Part shown: in pieces, positions 22,915-34,300 of the stretch
Layout of the letters: every line of letters starts with the position of its first letter
How positions within the stretch are numbered: position 1 is the stretch's first letter
NCBI RefSeq assembly: GCF_000003815.2
Contig: NC_049984.1
Span: forward strand, 7,798,604 to 7,862,603
DNA: 64,000 bases
Origin: Branchiostoma floridae
Lineage: Eukaryota > Chordata > Leptocardii > Amphioxiformes > Branchiostomatidae
Direction: 5' to 3'
Translations under genes and position numbers: made by a program
Notes under the pieces: model-generated
The model's input: only the letters and a program-made list of their open reading frames with translations
Database searches by the model: none
What the model was told of the DNA's origin: nothing

Positions 22915-23598
22915 CACAATTTGGAGGAAACACTGTTGGGAAATCTTCTTTGTGTGGTGATAGTAAGAATACGAGGATGATGACAAGAGGCTATTTTTGC
23001 CGGTTGACCACAGCGTCTTGGCGGCCGGCTGTGTTGGGATTCCCCGTGTGTTGCCCATGGATAAGTATTACAACACCAAACAACCGCGCCCGCAACTTCC
23101 GGATCCGGTCCGTCGGACCGTCCCGGAGAGAGCAGTTCCGTGTTTGTCGTCAACCACCTGCAATGTTTTATAGAAGCGTTACAATTTCTGTTACAAAAAT
23201 ATAAGAACAAAACAAAAACATTGTTTAGTCGAAGCGATATCGGTTACTGCGTTTTTGCGTGTGCTATGTTGCATCTTCAGTTGCATACACATCTTTGACC
23301 CGCATTTTAATTCGCGACTATACATGCTGCTTTAATAAAACAACAAAAGGATACAAATCGTTGCAATTGTCCACTCCAACTTATGCTTGGAGATTATGAC
23401 TTTGATAGGGATTCTTTAAGAAGCACAGCATTTCATCTAGATGCTGTAATGATGTGAATTTCAAGTGTTAGTCATTTCCGTCACGTGATGTCTGAGGCGT
23501 GCCTTTTCTTTTTCGTCGTGGATTTAAGTTTCAGGGGCAATCCTAGCCAGGGAGCACCCATTCGAGTTTTATTTGGTAACTTTCCTCACTTCCGGAGC

Positions 23599-23608
23599 GG
23601 GGATTTCC
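23599..23608. promoter_or_regulatory. Consensus NF-kappa-B (Rel) site
   Basis: GGGGATTTCC fits the GGGRNNYYCC consensus exactly. It lies about 0.7 kb upstream of the predicted IL-17 start site. A single match can occur by chance; position makes it interesting. Confidence 0.45.
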
Positions 23609-24857
23609 CAGTACCAGGCACGTGATGTTCTGTGGGCAGTGAGCGTGCAAAAAAACACGTGTAGTGGTCTTGTTGGTTCTTCCTCTACTCTCCAAGTAGA
23701 CGTTGGGGGGAGGGTAAATCGTAACGTTTCCAAGCTGCTCTTTTCTACGATAATCCGTTTTTTTCACCTCCAGGAAGGAGCCTTAGCTCCGACGATTTTG
23801 GTTGTGTATGTGTGTTTGTACTAAGAATCTAACTAACTGTGTGTTTCCAACTAAAAATCCTGTTGATGGATTTCTATTTGAGTACTTATTATGGTCCCTT
23901 TGTGATTTGGGCTCACTAGCAGTATTTTTTGATACAGAAAAGGGCAGGTAGGAAAACGTAATGATTTAGCCTCCCTCCACATCTGCTTGGAGATTACCAA
24001 ATCGTCGCTGCCTGAAAAGCAAAGGGATTTCTTACCGTTCCCTCAGTCGAGAGGTAAAAAATCCTGGCCACTACTATCTACCCAATCCAACCTCTGCTTG
24101 GAGAATACTTCAACGTGGAAATGACGATATTTCATACTCTTTACCCTTCTCGTTCCTTCCTTTGAGCCTGGTATTTCCCCAGTAGGTTTCCCGTACTTAT
24201 TCATGTCACGGGTTCTTAGGGTCTAAGATTTCAAGTGCATTGTTCCTCACTGGGCCTGTGTATTGTATCTATAGAATAGCCGTGTCACAAAGTATGGTCA
24301 GGAATCGGGAACTCCTTTTTGCCAGGGTCACGCGAGGGTGTGACGGACATGCGTGGCCAGGAGAAGGAGGCCCGGACAACAACTTTTCTAAGAAGAGGAA
24401 ACGCAAACAATTCAAGGAAAGAAAAAAAAAAACTAGGACTTTGTAGGGAAGCTCATGTCTGATATACAGAACAACGTGTCTGGTACGTTACACGCTGGTG
24501 AATAAGGATTTCCTTGCACAAGAAGAAGAAGTCACACACTGTGCACACACATACACACACAGGCACACAAATGATCTAGCATCATCATATGCTATAGTTT
24601 GTGCTGTCTTAGCCACGGCAAGGAAGAGAGACCCTACAAACAGTCGCCTCGGCTAGTGCTGTGTCTGACTGCATGCAAGTTTTGTTCAATTTTGTATTGT
24701 ATATTTATGTATGTGGTCACACCTATCAGCCTCGCTGCCTATGTGCCCACATCGTATTGCCCATGTTGCATACTGAATATACTCACGGTCAAAGTCAAAT
24801 TTTTCCGTCTGCTATTGAATTACGTTTATGTGTAGCCTGGATACCAGATCTAGACCT

Positions 24858-24943
24858 AGCCTGGCTACCAGACCCCAGCCAGATCTCAAAAATATCTATC
24901 GTGTGGGGTTTTTGAGATCGGGCTGGGGTCTGGTATTCAGGCT
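24858..24943. mobile_element. Perfect-stem hairpin MITE
   Basis: Two arms of about 35 bp (AGCCTGGCTACCAGACCCCA... and its complement, meeting across a loop of about 16 bp containing ATCTATCGTGTG) pair with only about three mismatches. The outermost 11 bp AGCCTGGATAC is also present as a single copy just to the left (24835). Confidence 0.8.
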
Positions 24944-26473
24944 GGTTTATGCATAGTCCGTATAGACTGACTGACAGTAGAGTTGAGTAGTAATAGCGAT
25001 TGGATTATGAGTTTGGCTATAAGAAAATTGTCATTCTTGAATCACAAAACCGCAAACCGCACATGATAAGACTCCTTCTCTCACAAATAATCTCCAAGGC
25101 CACAGCGGCCTAGACAGACTGATAGTCATTTCATGTGACTGACCTCAATCAACAGAACTTCCCCATAGCTTGTGCAAATATTTTCACCACGCCTTGATTA
25201 ACTTCCTCTGACGACATAACATCACGGCATGTGCGTGTGGCTCTGAGCACCTGTTCCCTGTCAGGACAGGAGGGGAATCCCCGCCACAGGTAGGGTTAGT
25301 CCTGCGGGCAAGGTGATACCAAGAATTGCATAAAGGAAATCAAGATTAATTTACTTAGGTATATCAGATATCAGATAATAAAATTTACGTCTTTTCAATC
25401 CGTACGTACGTCCTGTGACGTCAAAAGCTCTTCAACTACGTTAACACTCCCATTCCTGTGGTTGTATTGGCGGGGATGAGGAAATATACATTCAATCAAT
25501 CAACCAATCTTTCTTGCACAACAATTGTAACGGAGACAATACATGGCAAGTTCTAAAGCAGTACATGTACAAAATATCAAGACTAATATTTACGCAATTT
25601 TTTAAAACAACTTACAATAAAAAATTCCTTTCCCGGCATATAACATGTATTCCTTAAGGCGAAGGAGGGTAGTTCTTTCTTACTGAGGCCCTCCGTGCCC
25701 AAAAATGTGAGAGGTGGCGAAGCCCGACTGCACTAAATAGGTACAAAACAGTAACCTTTGCCTTATTGGGGGCGACCTTTCATCCAAACAGTGTTATCCT
25801 GTACAACTCGTTTGTTTGCCTAGTTACAAACAATGATGGCAAACATAGCCTCCGTTGTTGCCCCCGTCGGACATTCAACAACCACGCCTAGTTTTCTGTG
25901 TGTAACTTATCGTAAGTATTATTAAAGTATAGTAATAAACGTTATATCATAACGTAATAACCGGAAACGACGAACGAGAAACTAGTCTACATACCTGTAC
26001 CGGCACATGTCCATGCCATGCAGAATATCACGACTCCGCTAAATTAATTGTGAGATCACTATTTCGGAATCCACTTCGTTTTAATGGGTGAATATCTAGA
26101 ATGAACGGCGAATTCTGTAACGTTAACGCGTATGATACCATATTCAAGTAGAGGCACTTTTATCAGGGTACGAAATACGGAGTCATTTGTGTCTTAATAT
26201 CATACAATACATAAGGGCAGACAAATGTTTATGAAACGTTTTGTATATATAATTTCCTCCACCAAGAAGGTTTCATATTCGATAGTGGTTCAGTAGCATA
26301 GCACAAGAATTGCTGGATTGTTACGCAATCTTACTGCAACAAGTTGGTATTTGATACGTGTTCACCGTGTGAACAAATGGCGAGATTCTAGGCCCCCTGC
26401 CGCCGTCTTTGGTACTGCAGCGTAACTGCACGTTTTATGTGTAACGTTAGGTGTCGTGTCGACATGACATATG

Positions 26474-26546
26474 CTCCTGGCTCCCGGGAATCAAACCCGA
26501 GCATGTCAGTTCACAACTCAGCGTCGCTAAACCGCTACGCCAAAAG
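26474..26546 (-). mobile_element. tRNA-like element (SINE head or tRNA pseudogene)
   Basis: The minus strand reads as a 73-nt tRNA-like unit. The acceptor ends CTTTTGG and CCAGGAG pair, with an A-box-like TGGCGTAGCGGTTTAGCG and a B-box-like GGGTTTGATTCCC. A diverged copy at 46258-46322 shares head and tail. I do not see a clean anticodon stem, so a functional tRNA is unlikely. Confidence 0.55.
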
Positions 26547-27679
26547 GTCCGGACCATTTTGGAATGGCCAGTTGGTGGTGCTTGAACCCCACAGTTACAC
26601 TTGTCTTTGGCATGGTTGTGTTAGATTTACATGTGATCATATTCATTAACTTCTTATATAACGTCATACAGTATGGGCAGGACATGTTTAGACTAGTCTA
26701 AGTTTGGGGAAATTTAGGCCACAGCAAGCACATTTTATGGATGACATTCATTCATGTTCAACTGATTTTTCCCTTCCGAAGATGATGGGCGAGAAAGTAC
26801 TAGTACCAGAATGGGAAATTATATTTTGTGGTATACCGGAAGCTTTCACTGTAACGTTACTTAGTTCAAGTGACGTTACGATCTCGGGGAGACTAGAAAC
26901 CACTCGGCGGTGGGCGAGACTGATGTTATACACTAAATCCCTTCGCCCTCTCCATAAACCTTAGTTTATTTAGTTTTTTTTTTTTTAAATCCAGGAAAGT
27001 ACACATCGCCTACTGGCGTTTTTCAATGCCTCCTGGGGGGTCGCGGAGACCCAAACATTAAATAACACAAAATCATAACAACTGATCAAAATGAAATCAA
27101 AGATCAACTTAATTAACTAACCGATTCGTTCATAAGTCATCAGCTATTTACAATACAAACAACTCAAGATAACTTAGTATAATAATAGTAACTTTAATAA
27201 TGAAACGTAAGGAGATTACGAAACGTGGAATTTGCATATCAATGTGTCGCTGGTCGGGCAGTGTTTGTTACAAAGTTGATTCGCAAATGAAAAATAACAG
27301 AAAATAACATAAAAGTCAGTCTTAGCATCAAAACATAGTACAGAAATCAAACAAAAGTATGAGTATGGAAAAGCTTTCTTTCTATACCTTATTCGTGATG
27401 GCCTTAGCAGAAAGTGAGCAATATCGGAAGGACAACAAAAACACATTCATTGAACTTCACAAATGCATCATAGTTATTTTTAGATGTCCAGCGAAAACTA
27501 AAGTGCACCGATGCAAAATGAAGACTCCGTGATTACCAAATCTGCAATAAAATGAATGATCAGAAGAGGTCGCCTCTGCACGAGATCCCCTCCATTTCAC
27601 ATGGTCGCTTCCGTGGTTCAAAGGTTAGGATTACGTCACGTCTCGAAGTTCGAAGAGCACTGTATGTATGATGTATGGG

Positions 27680-27685
27680 CACGTG
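27680..27685. promoter_or_regulatory. E-box CACGTG in the SNX16 promoter region
   Basis: GGCACGTGAG lies about 200 bp upstream of the proposed first-exon donor at 27886. A CRE-like TTACGTCACGT is at about 27630. It resembles motifs used by TFEB/USF factors; function is not shown. Confidence 0.35.
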
Positions 27686-27770
27686 AGCGGCCGTGTGTCC
27701 TATATACCTGCCAAACTCTGACTTTTCTTTCCATAAATCCATAATCAATCTACGGTATCGGTGATCAGAC

Positions 27771-27885
27771 CTTACAGGCGACCATGGAGGTCCAGAAAAG
27801 ACGGTGAAAAGGGACCTTTCCGGCGGGAACCCGCGGCGAAAACGACCCGTCTTTCCTCTCACGCAACCGCCAGTAAACGATCAAG
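27771..27885 (+). other. Probable non-coding first exon of the SNX16 gene
   Basis: A GC-richer stretch ends at a donor-like GATCAAG|gtttgt (27885). An acceptor at 28288 (ttgtgcag) opens the exon that carries the ATG at 28386. The 5' limit is a guess. Confidence 0.4.
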
Positions 27886-28385
27886 GTTTGTTGTTCTTTT
27901 GGCTTCTTGGCGACTAGTGGGCCCTTTATCTCTCCCTGTCAACACTCTGCAGTCTGGTTGTTAATTCTCTAGCCCCATGTGATGATTTCTACTCTGATTT
28001 AGACTCTTATGTCAGTAAAGTAATGTTACAAAGATCTTTTAGGATAAAACCTTTACCATAAAATTCCTACAGAGCAACGCTGGGTAACGAGCATGCGTTG
28101 CTCAAGCCTCAAGTCCAAATGAATTTCACCTTTCATACCGGATTCAGGGGTTATGTTTACAATAGTACAGGAAGCTAGGTAGTCAGCGATCCATATAGAC
28201 TTCTATTAATAATTTGTTCTTGCACTTCTTTTGCCAGTTATTTTTAGGTGAGGTTGTACATGAATATTTTTGCTGCTTCATTGTGCAGGGAAAGCCACAA
28301 GGAAGACCCCAACCCCCCACCGGCCACATCCACCATATGGTCTGAATTTTTCGCTTGAAGTTATCAAAGAAGACTTCTGTTCAAC

Positions 28386-31300
28386 ATGCAACCCGCTGGG
28401 ATAAGGAGGCAAGACAGAACTGTGGAGGGTTGGCGGACAAATGACCCCCCCTCCTCCAGGTCATCCCCCCTCCCCACCTCCCCATACCCCCCTACACCGG
28501 ACTCCCCTGAAGTAGAGACAGATGATCACAACAATGGAGACAGTGAGGTTGAACCAGAAGTTGCCGTTGACGCGGTTTCTATCGTGGAGTCAGAAGGCAC
28601 GGACAGAACTCCTTCCCCCTCGGACTTGGAGGGTCGTCCACCGACCGCGGCAAGTAGCATGCTGGACTGCTCGGAAACGAGCTCACAACACGAGTTCTCG
28701 TACCACACGCATCAGATACAGACCTCACCTTTATCCGAGGAGTTTGAGGGACTGAGAGTCCCCATAATAGGGTATGAAATCATGGAGCAGAGGGCAAGAT
28801 ATACAGTAAGTAACTAAGTGTTTAATTCATTAGAAACAACAGAAAAAGGGGAAATGTTGCAGAGATCAAAATTTGAAGCAGGGAGAAAATGAAGCGTTAG
28901 CGATGGTTTTAAAGTGGCGGTTTTACAGTACTGTAAAAGAGGAAAGGATTATGTTAGTACGTTCACGATGAAAAATGTGAATGCAAAACACTTCCCCTTT
29001 TACAGTAACTACTGACTACCAATCTTCTTTAAGTATTATAATAATAATATTGGGTGTATTTTTCAGCCAGTATGTACCCAAAGTGTGGGTAATGAGGCTG
29101 TTTAACGTGGTCGAGGCACCTCCTCGAGCATGGGACCCCTATTTTATGTCCCTCCCGGAAGACGATTTCGTGGAAAGCTTCTTGAGGCTACAGCAATCGG
29201 GACGTCCTTGGTTGGGCCCCATCCAAGTACTGTCCGGACCGCACGTTGCTTAACTTTCGAGATCGAGGGATCGGGTGTACCAACGCGCCAAGCGGCCGTT
29301 GCTATTATTGTCCAACACCTTTCAGGCTTAGCTCCAGTCAGTTTTACAGTAAAAAATAATTAATCTTTATCTGTCTCTAGTAACTTTACGCATTATCTCT
29401 AATTGGAAACCTGTTCATGTGTATTCTGCATAACTGGTTAATTGCCACTAGATAACACACCAGTTTTATTTATTTATTTATTAATCTTCCAGAAATTGGA
29501 CAGTAATGGAATTTTGTGCATAATAACAGAAAGAAGGATTTTTTCTGTCAATTGGAATTCTGGAGGACAGTCAAGCAAAATCAAGCTGGCTAGAGCCCCG
29601 ATCCAGGATTGAAATTCTGCTGACTACCTTTTTCTAGCCTGATTAAATCCTGCTTATAGTTATACTATATGTTATAGCAGTCCACCTAACATCCGGCCGG
29701 CAGAGTTTGTGTTACAGTAACTTACACAGCAGAGTTTCAGCCCTGTACAGCTATTTGTGTTATACAGACTTACCATTTTCTAACTCCTTCATTCATCTAG
29801 ATTAATGGTTAAATGACTAAAAGCAGAAAGGAATAGTTCTCTATTTAACTTTCATTCTACAGTTTGTCTTAGCAAGACTCCATGGGTATTGAAGGCCTAA
29901 GTTTCCCTGACTTGAACAAACAGTGTAGGCATTCTGCTCCTACTATTACATCACTTTGTAGACATAACAATAAATGCACTGTAAGATGTAATTGTTCTGC
30001 CATCTTTGCCAAATCACCAAGGACTTAGAAAGTGTCACAGATAGGGTAAACAGCAATGGGAAATGTACGTTTTTGGACAAAGCTTTCACAGACTGTTTAT
30101 TTTGCAGGGCCTCAGAGGAATTTGTGTTTGACAAAGGTCAATAATGTTAAGCTTAGAAAATGTTATTCTGTTACATCTGTATTGGGTCCATTGTTAGCCA
30201 AACCATGTTGGAATTTTTCAATGGTTCTTTGAACTTCTTTCTCAATATTGAGTTTTAAAAACACCCAAGGCTAGAAGTAAAAAATGGACTTGAGTTACCC
30301 CTTGAAGGCTCAATCATTTCTGTTTGTTGGTAAAAATCAAGTCGATTTCTCCATGTAGCATTAGTTTCAGGATATATGTCAAGGACCTTTGCCAAGAAGG
30401 TTATGTTTTTGGTGCATTTTGTGACCTGCATAGCTCATGGAGCTGTGGATGGATCCGTATGATGGTTGGACTGTGGTGGTGATTTTTGATTGGTAGATAT
30501 TGGCAGCTTGTTTTGAACTGTTGGGGCTGATTTTGTTTTATACTTTTAATATGTTGCTTCCTACTTCCATATTGCGTAATGTCATAGACCTGGCTTAACA
30601 CCTGGTTACGTAATTATGTACATAGAGACATAAAAATTTATAAAGGTTGCCGACCTTAACATGTTGGACATTGTTCCCCATCACATGGGAAAATCACCTG
30701 ACAGTGACAGAACAAGAGGGAGAGAATTGATTTATCCAGCTGTGCACAGTTTATTTGGAATATTAATTCACTACTTGCTTTCATTGTAAAGAAATCATAG
30801 ACTACTCAAGAAATTTGTGAACATATGCGTTGGCCACTGTTTGGCTTAAATTTGAGCTTAGATTTTGCACATTTTCTGCTTTGTTCCATCAGGTCTTTTC
30901 TTCTGTCAACACGTGGCAGACAGTCTATTGATTGTACTAAAAGGAAAAGTAGGGTCGGGATAATAGTCTCCATATACAGACAGGAGGGTGTGTATGTGTT
31001 TCTTCAAGTTTCTTTATTTCAATTCACTGTTAATGTAAAATATTCGAAGACATTTATAGGGTTAAATGGTTATCTACTTTGACCTTAAGATCACAAAACC
31101 TAAATTTTTTCTGTCTTCCTAATGTATTACTATTACATGGCAAAGGTACCTATGTTCAGTCATATTAAAGTTTGAGATTTTTAAGAAATGGGACCTGTTC
31201 TTGGAGTTAGAATATGTTATCTCAGATATGACATGATATCACAGAATATTGATTATTACATGATTGGCTGTGAGGGCACAGCCTTACACTCCCAATGGGC

Positions 31301-34300
31301 CAGGTTTTTGCTCCTCTCTTGCATTATTTAGAACCCAGATTGAAACAAGGCATGTTACTTTGTTATGTGTGTTAGTATGGATTTGTGCAAGAGGATAAAG
31401 AGCATGGAATTTCTGAAGAATTTGTCTCTTTGTATCAGTTGTTTTTTTAACATTTTGTCAAATTATTTTTTTATTTTTCGAGCCAAAGGAATACAGATAA
31501 GACCATTCTGAGTCGGGACCGAGAAAATCTGGTCTGTTGTCAAAAGCTCCATAGTCTATGTGGAAAGATGGTCACTATATGGGAAAAATCATCTAAGGAG
31601 CCACCAAAAGTCGTCACATTGGCCAGGTGGTCCTTATGTTAAGGTAGTCGCGCTTGACTTTACTACGTTTTTTAGGTGTAAAAAATGCAATCACACATCA
31701 CTACTGCCTCCAAGATGCCCAATTTTACAACAGGTAATAGTAGAATATATAATTCCAGTTGTTGTAGACCTCTTGGAATACACAGCATCGTCAGTAATGC
31801 TGGCAATGTTCTAGTAAATGTTAGTAAGTTTTGCCATGCCAATATATAGGTTTAGAAATTACCCCTTAAAGTGAACAAGTAAAATACTAATGATCATTAA
31901 GAATGAACTACAAACAGATACAGCTGTCTGTACTATGACCCATGTAATTACTCCATTGTGGTTAGCCATGTTGTCAGGCTATGTGTGATTTGTATAGGTG
32001 TGTTTGAGTTGCTAATGACAGTGATTATTGGTGTATTGGTGCAAACTACCCATTGCTGGATATACTGTAAAAGGGGAAATGTTTGCCAGGATTGTATTTT
32101 GCAGTGGGGAAAAATTGGAGATCCATTTGTACATGCAAGCTCCTTGGTACATCATACATGTGTGAAAAAAAGAGGGTTGGTGAGTAGGAAGACAGGAAAA
32201 AAAGATTGCCTTGGTTTTTACATTTGTGGTTAAGAGGTCACCATCATTGCTGTCAATGCATGAAAATTATGTAGTTGTACAAATGTAGATCCACGAATGT
32301 TCAGTCAATCTATTGAATTTAGATATCTGACATATTTCAGACAGAAGGCCATGAAATGTAATGTAATGTAGATGTGATGTATAAGAAAAAACATGTATCT
32401 CTACATGTATCTCACCCATTGTATAAAGCCTGGAAGCCATTTTCCAGAGAACCAGATGCCATAAAACCTGTCTTCAGTGATTGCTAGCCAGTAGTTAATT
32501 AAGATGAGAGCAAACCAGTGGAAAATTGCTTCCAGCTACAGTGAGTGAAGGGCTGAAGGTACATGTACAGTATTGGTACATGTACTTTTACAATTATCAA
32601 ATAGTGGTAAGCTTTTGTGTTGTACCAAATCCTTTGAATGTTTGCTATAAAAACTCCTTTCCATGTTTGATATAAAAAATCCTTTTATTATTAGATTAAA
32701 AAAAAAGATTTCTCTGTCCTTTCAGGGATCTAATATGCATCAGTAATCATGATAAGTGTCAACTTGATGGTGTAATGACAGTTATTAACTGTACTGTACA
32801 CTTAAAAAAAAAAGAAAGGGAAAAACAAGTTTGGAAGGAGCTAAAGATACAAAAGAAAGTCGACAAATAAGGCAGGACAGAATACTGTGAAGTAGGAGAC
32901 ATATTTGATTTGTCATGTGTTTCGTGGTGAAGATGTCACCATGACAATAGAACATGATTTACTGTACCTTCCTGTTCATCGAAAGTACATCAATGTTTTT
33001 TTTTTCAACAAAACCCCTCCTTCTCAGTCTAAATGGTTTGATCTTAGCTTAATCTTGTGAGAGTCACACTAGCTTTTTGAAGGCACCCTTTGACCCCAGC
33101 TAAATCAATATAGTACTTGATTGCTACAAATTCTCATGTATCTAGCCATTTGGAACCAATTCAATATTGGTTTCAGGTTGGGGGAGGGGGGTATTTACTC
33201 CTAAGACTTAGTGACGTCATGAAAATTTAGCAGCTTAGTTTCCAATGAAGATACAAGTAGCAAAACATTTTACTTCAAAAGCATTTGTGTTCGAAGTCAA
33301 GTGCATTTTTTTTCACAATTGGTAAATGTGTATTCTCTGGCTATTAGTATTATCTATACATGTATGTAGGCCTATAGAAGCAAGGCGTTGGAGTTTGATG
33401 AAAAAAGTCATATTCACAGACCTGGGGCCATCATTTGTTTCTTTGTTTGTTTCAACAAAACCTTGCCGTATCATGTTTAACTTTTGCGCCTTCTGTTTAC
33501 AGCTTTTCAAGATCCATGTGCAAGTTGAAGCTGACGAGGGCTGGTTCGTCTTCAGGAGATACTCGGACTTTCAGAGGTTGAATGAGAAGGTGGGTGTGAA
33601 AGGAAGATGGTCCAAGAATATCTTGTTATGTATTAAACCAGGACCATCCTGGTAGAACTGTTAGACTTATATCATAACCACTAGAATTTCCACCCTAACC
33701 CTGTTAGTAAAATGTCTTCTTTTCTCTTGCTAAAGCCACACAGATCATATGGATGACATCTGCTCAGATATCAATTTCCGTCTGTTTCCCTTCTGTTAAT
33801 TGTACAAAGAAGCAGCAATGTATGACATAACCTTGTTCAAAAACGTCTTCCAAAATCAAAGAAGATGTACATGTAAAAAAGAAAAGTAAAGAACACATTG
33901 CTTTGGCCTTTGTGTTCTGCCTTTTTTTGCTTTTTTTGCAAAACGTTTTTTTTTGCACGCCTGCATACGCTTTGGGTTGCTCAGAGGATCATCCATAGGA
34001 TCAAAGCAGTGTGGCCTTATGTTTATACATTTTTTTTTGTATTCTTAACTTTTATTCTTTATCTTATCCATCTTTTTTCAGTCATAGCTAAAAATTTGAA
34101 TTCAGTACTTGCAAAATAGTGAGCAAACAAATGAGGTTATAACTATAAGGTTCCCACACAAGCATTTTACGGGGCTTGTTTTCAATGCAATATGTTTGCA
34201 TGATATGAAGAAAGATAGCTTTTGAGAAAGCTGCTTCTTTTTGTCTATTGTTTTGTGGTAACAGTTTTTTTAATAGCACTTACTTAAGGTGTAAGGTGTC

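Larger units (their letters stand above)
22915..27770. other. Gene-poor region between the divergent IL-17 and SNX16 genes
   Basis: No coding exons recognised. It holds a kappa-B site at 23599, three dispersed TGCTTGGAGATTA motifs (23384, 23984, 24095), a hairpin element at 24858-24943 and a tRNA-like element at 26474-26546. The rest is unremarkable AT-rich sequence. Confidence 0.5.

Noticed and set aside
22651-23058. 135-codon minus-strand frame overlapping the IL-17 first exon
   Set aside because: It is in a different frame from the signal-peptide exon and covers the TATA box and 5' UTR; no family features.
28522-29253. Extra plus-strand frames after SNX16 exon 1
   Set aside because: One is an alternate frame of the exon; the other is antisense to the 5S-derived SINE.
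29186-29304. Functional 5S rRNA gene
   Set aside because: Too diverged from 5S, followed by a SINE body and tail and bounded by target-site duplications.
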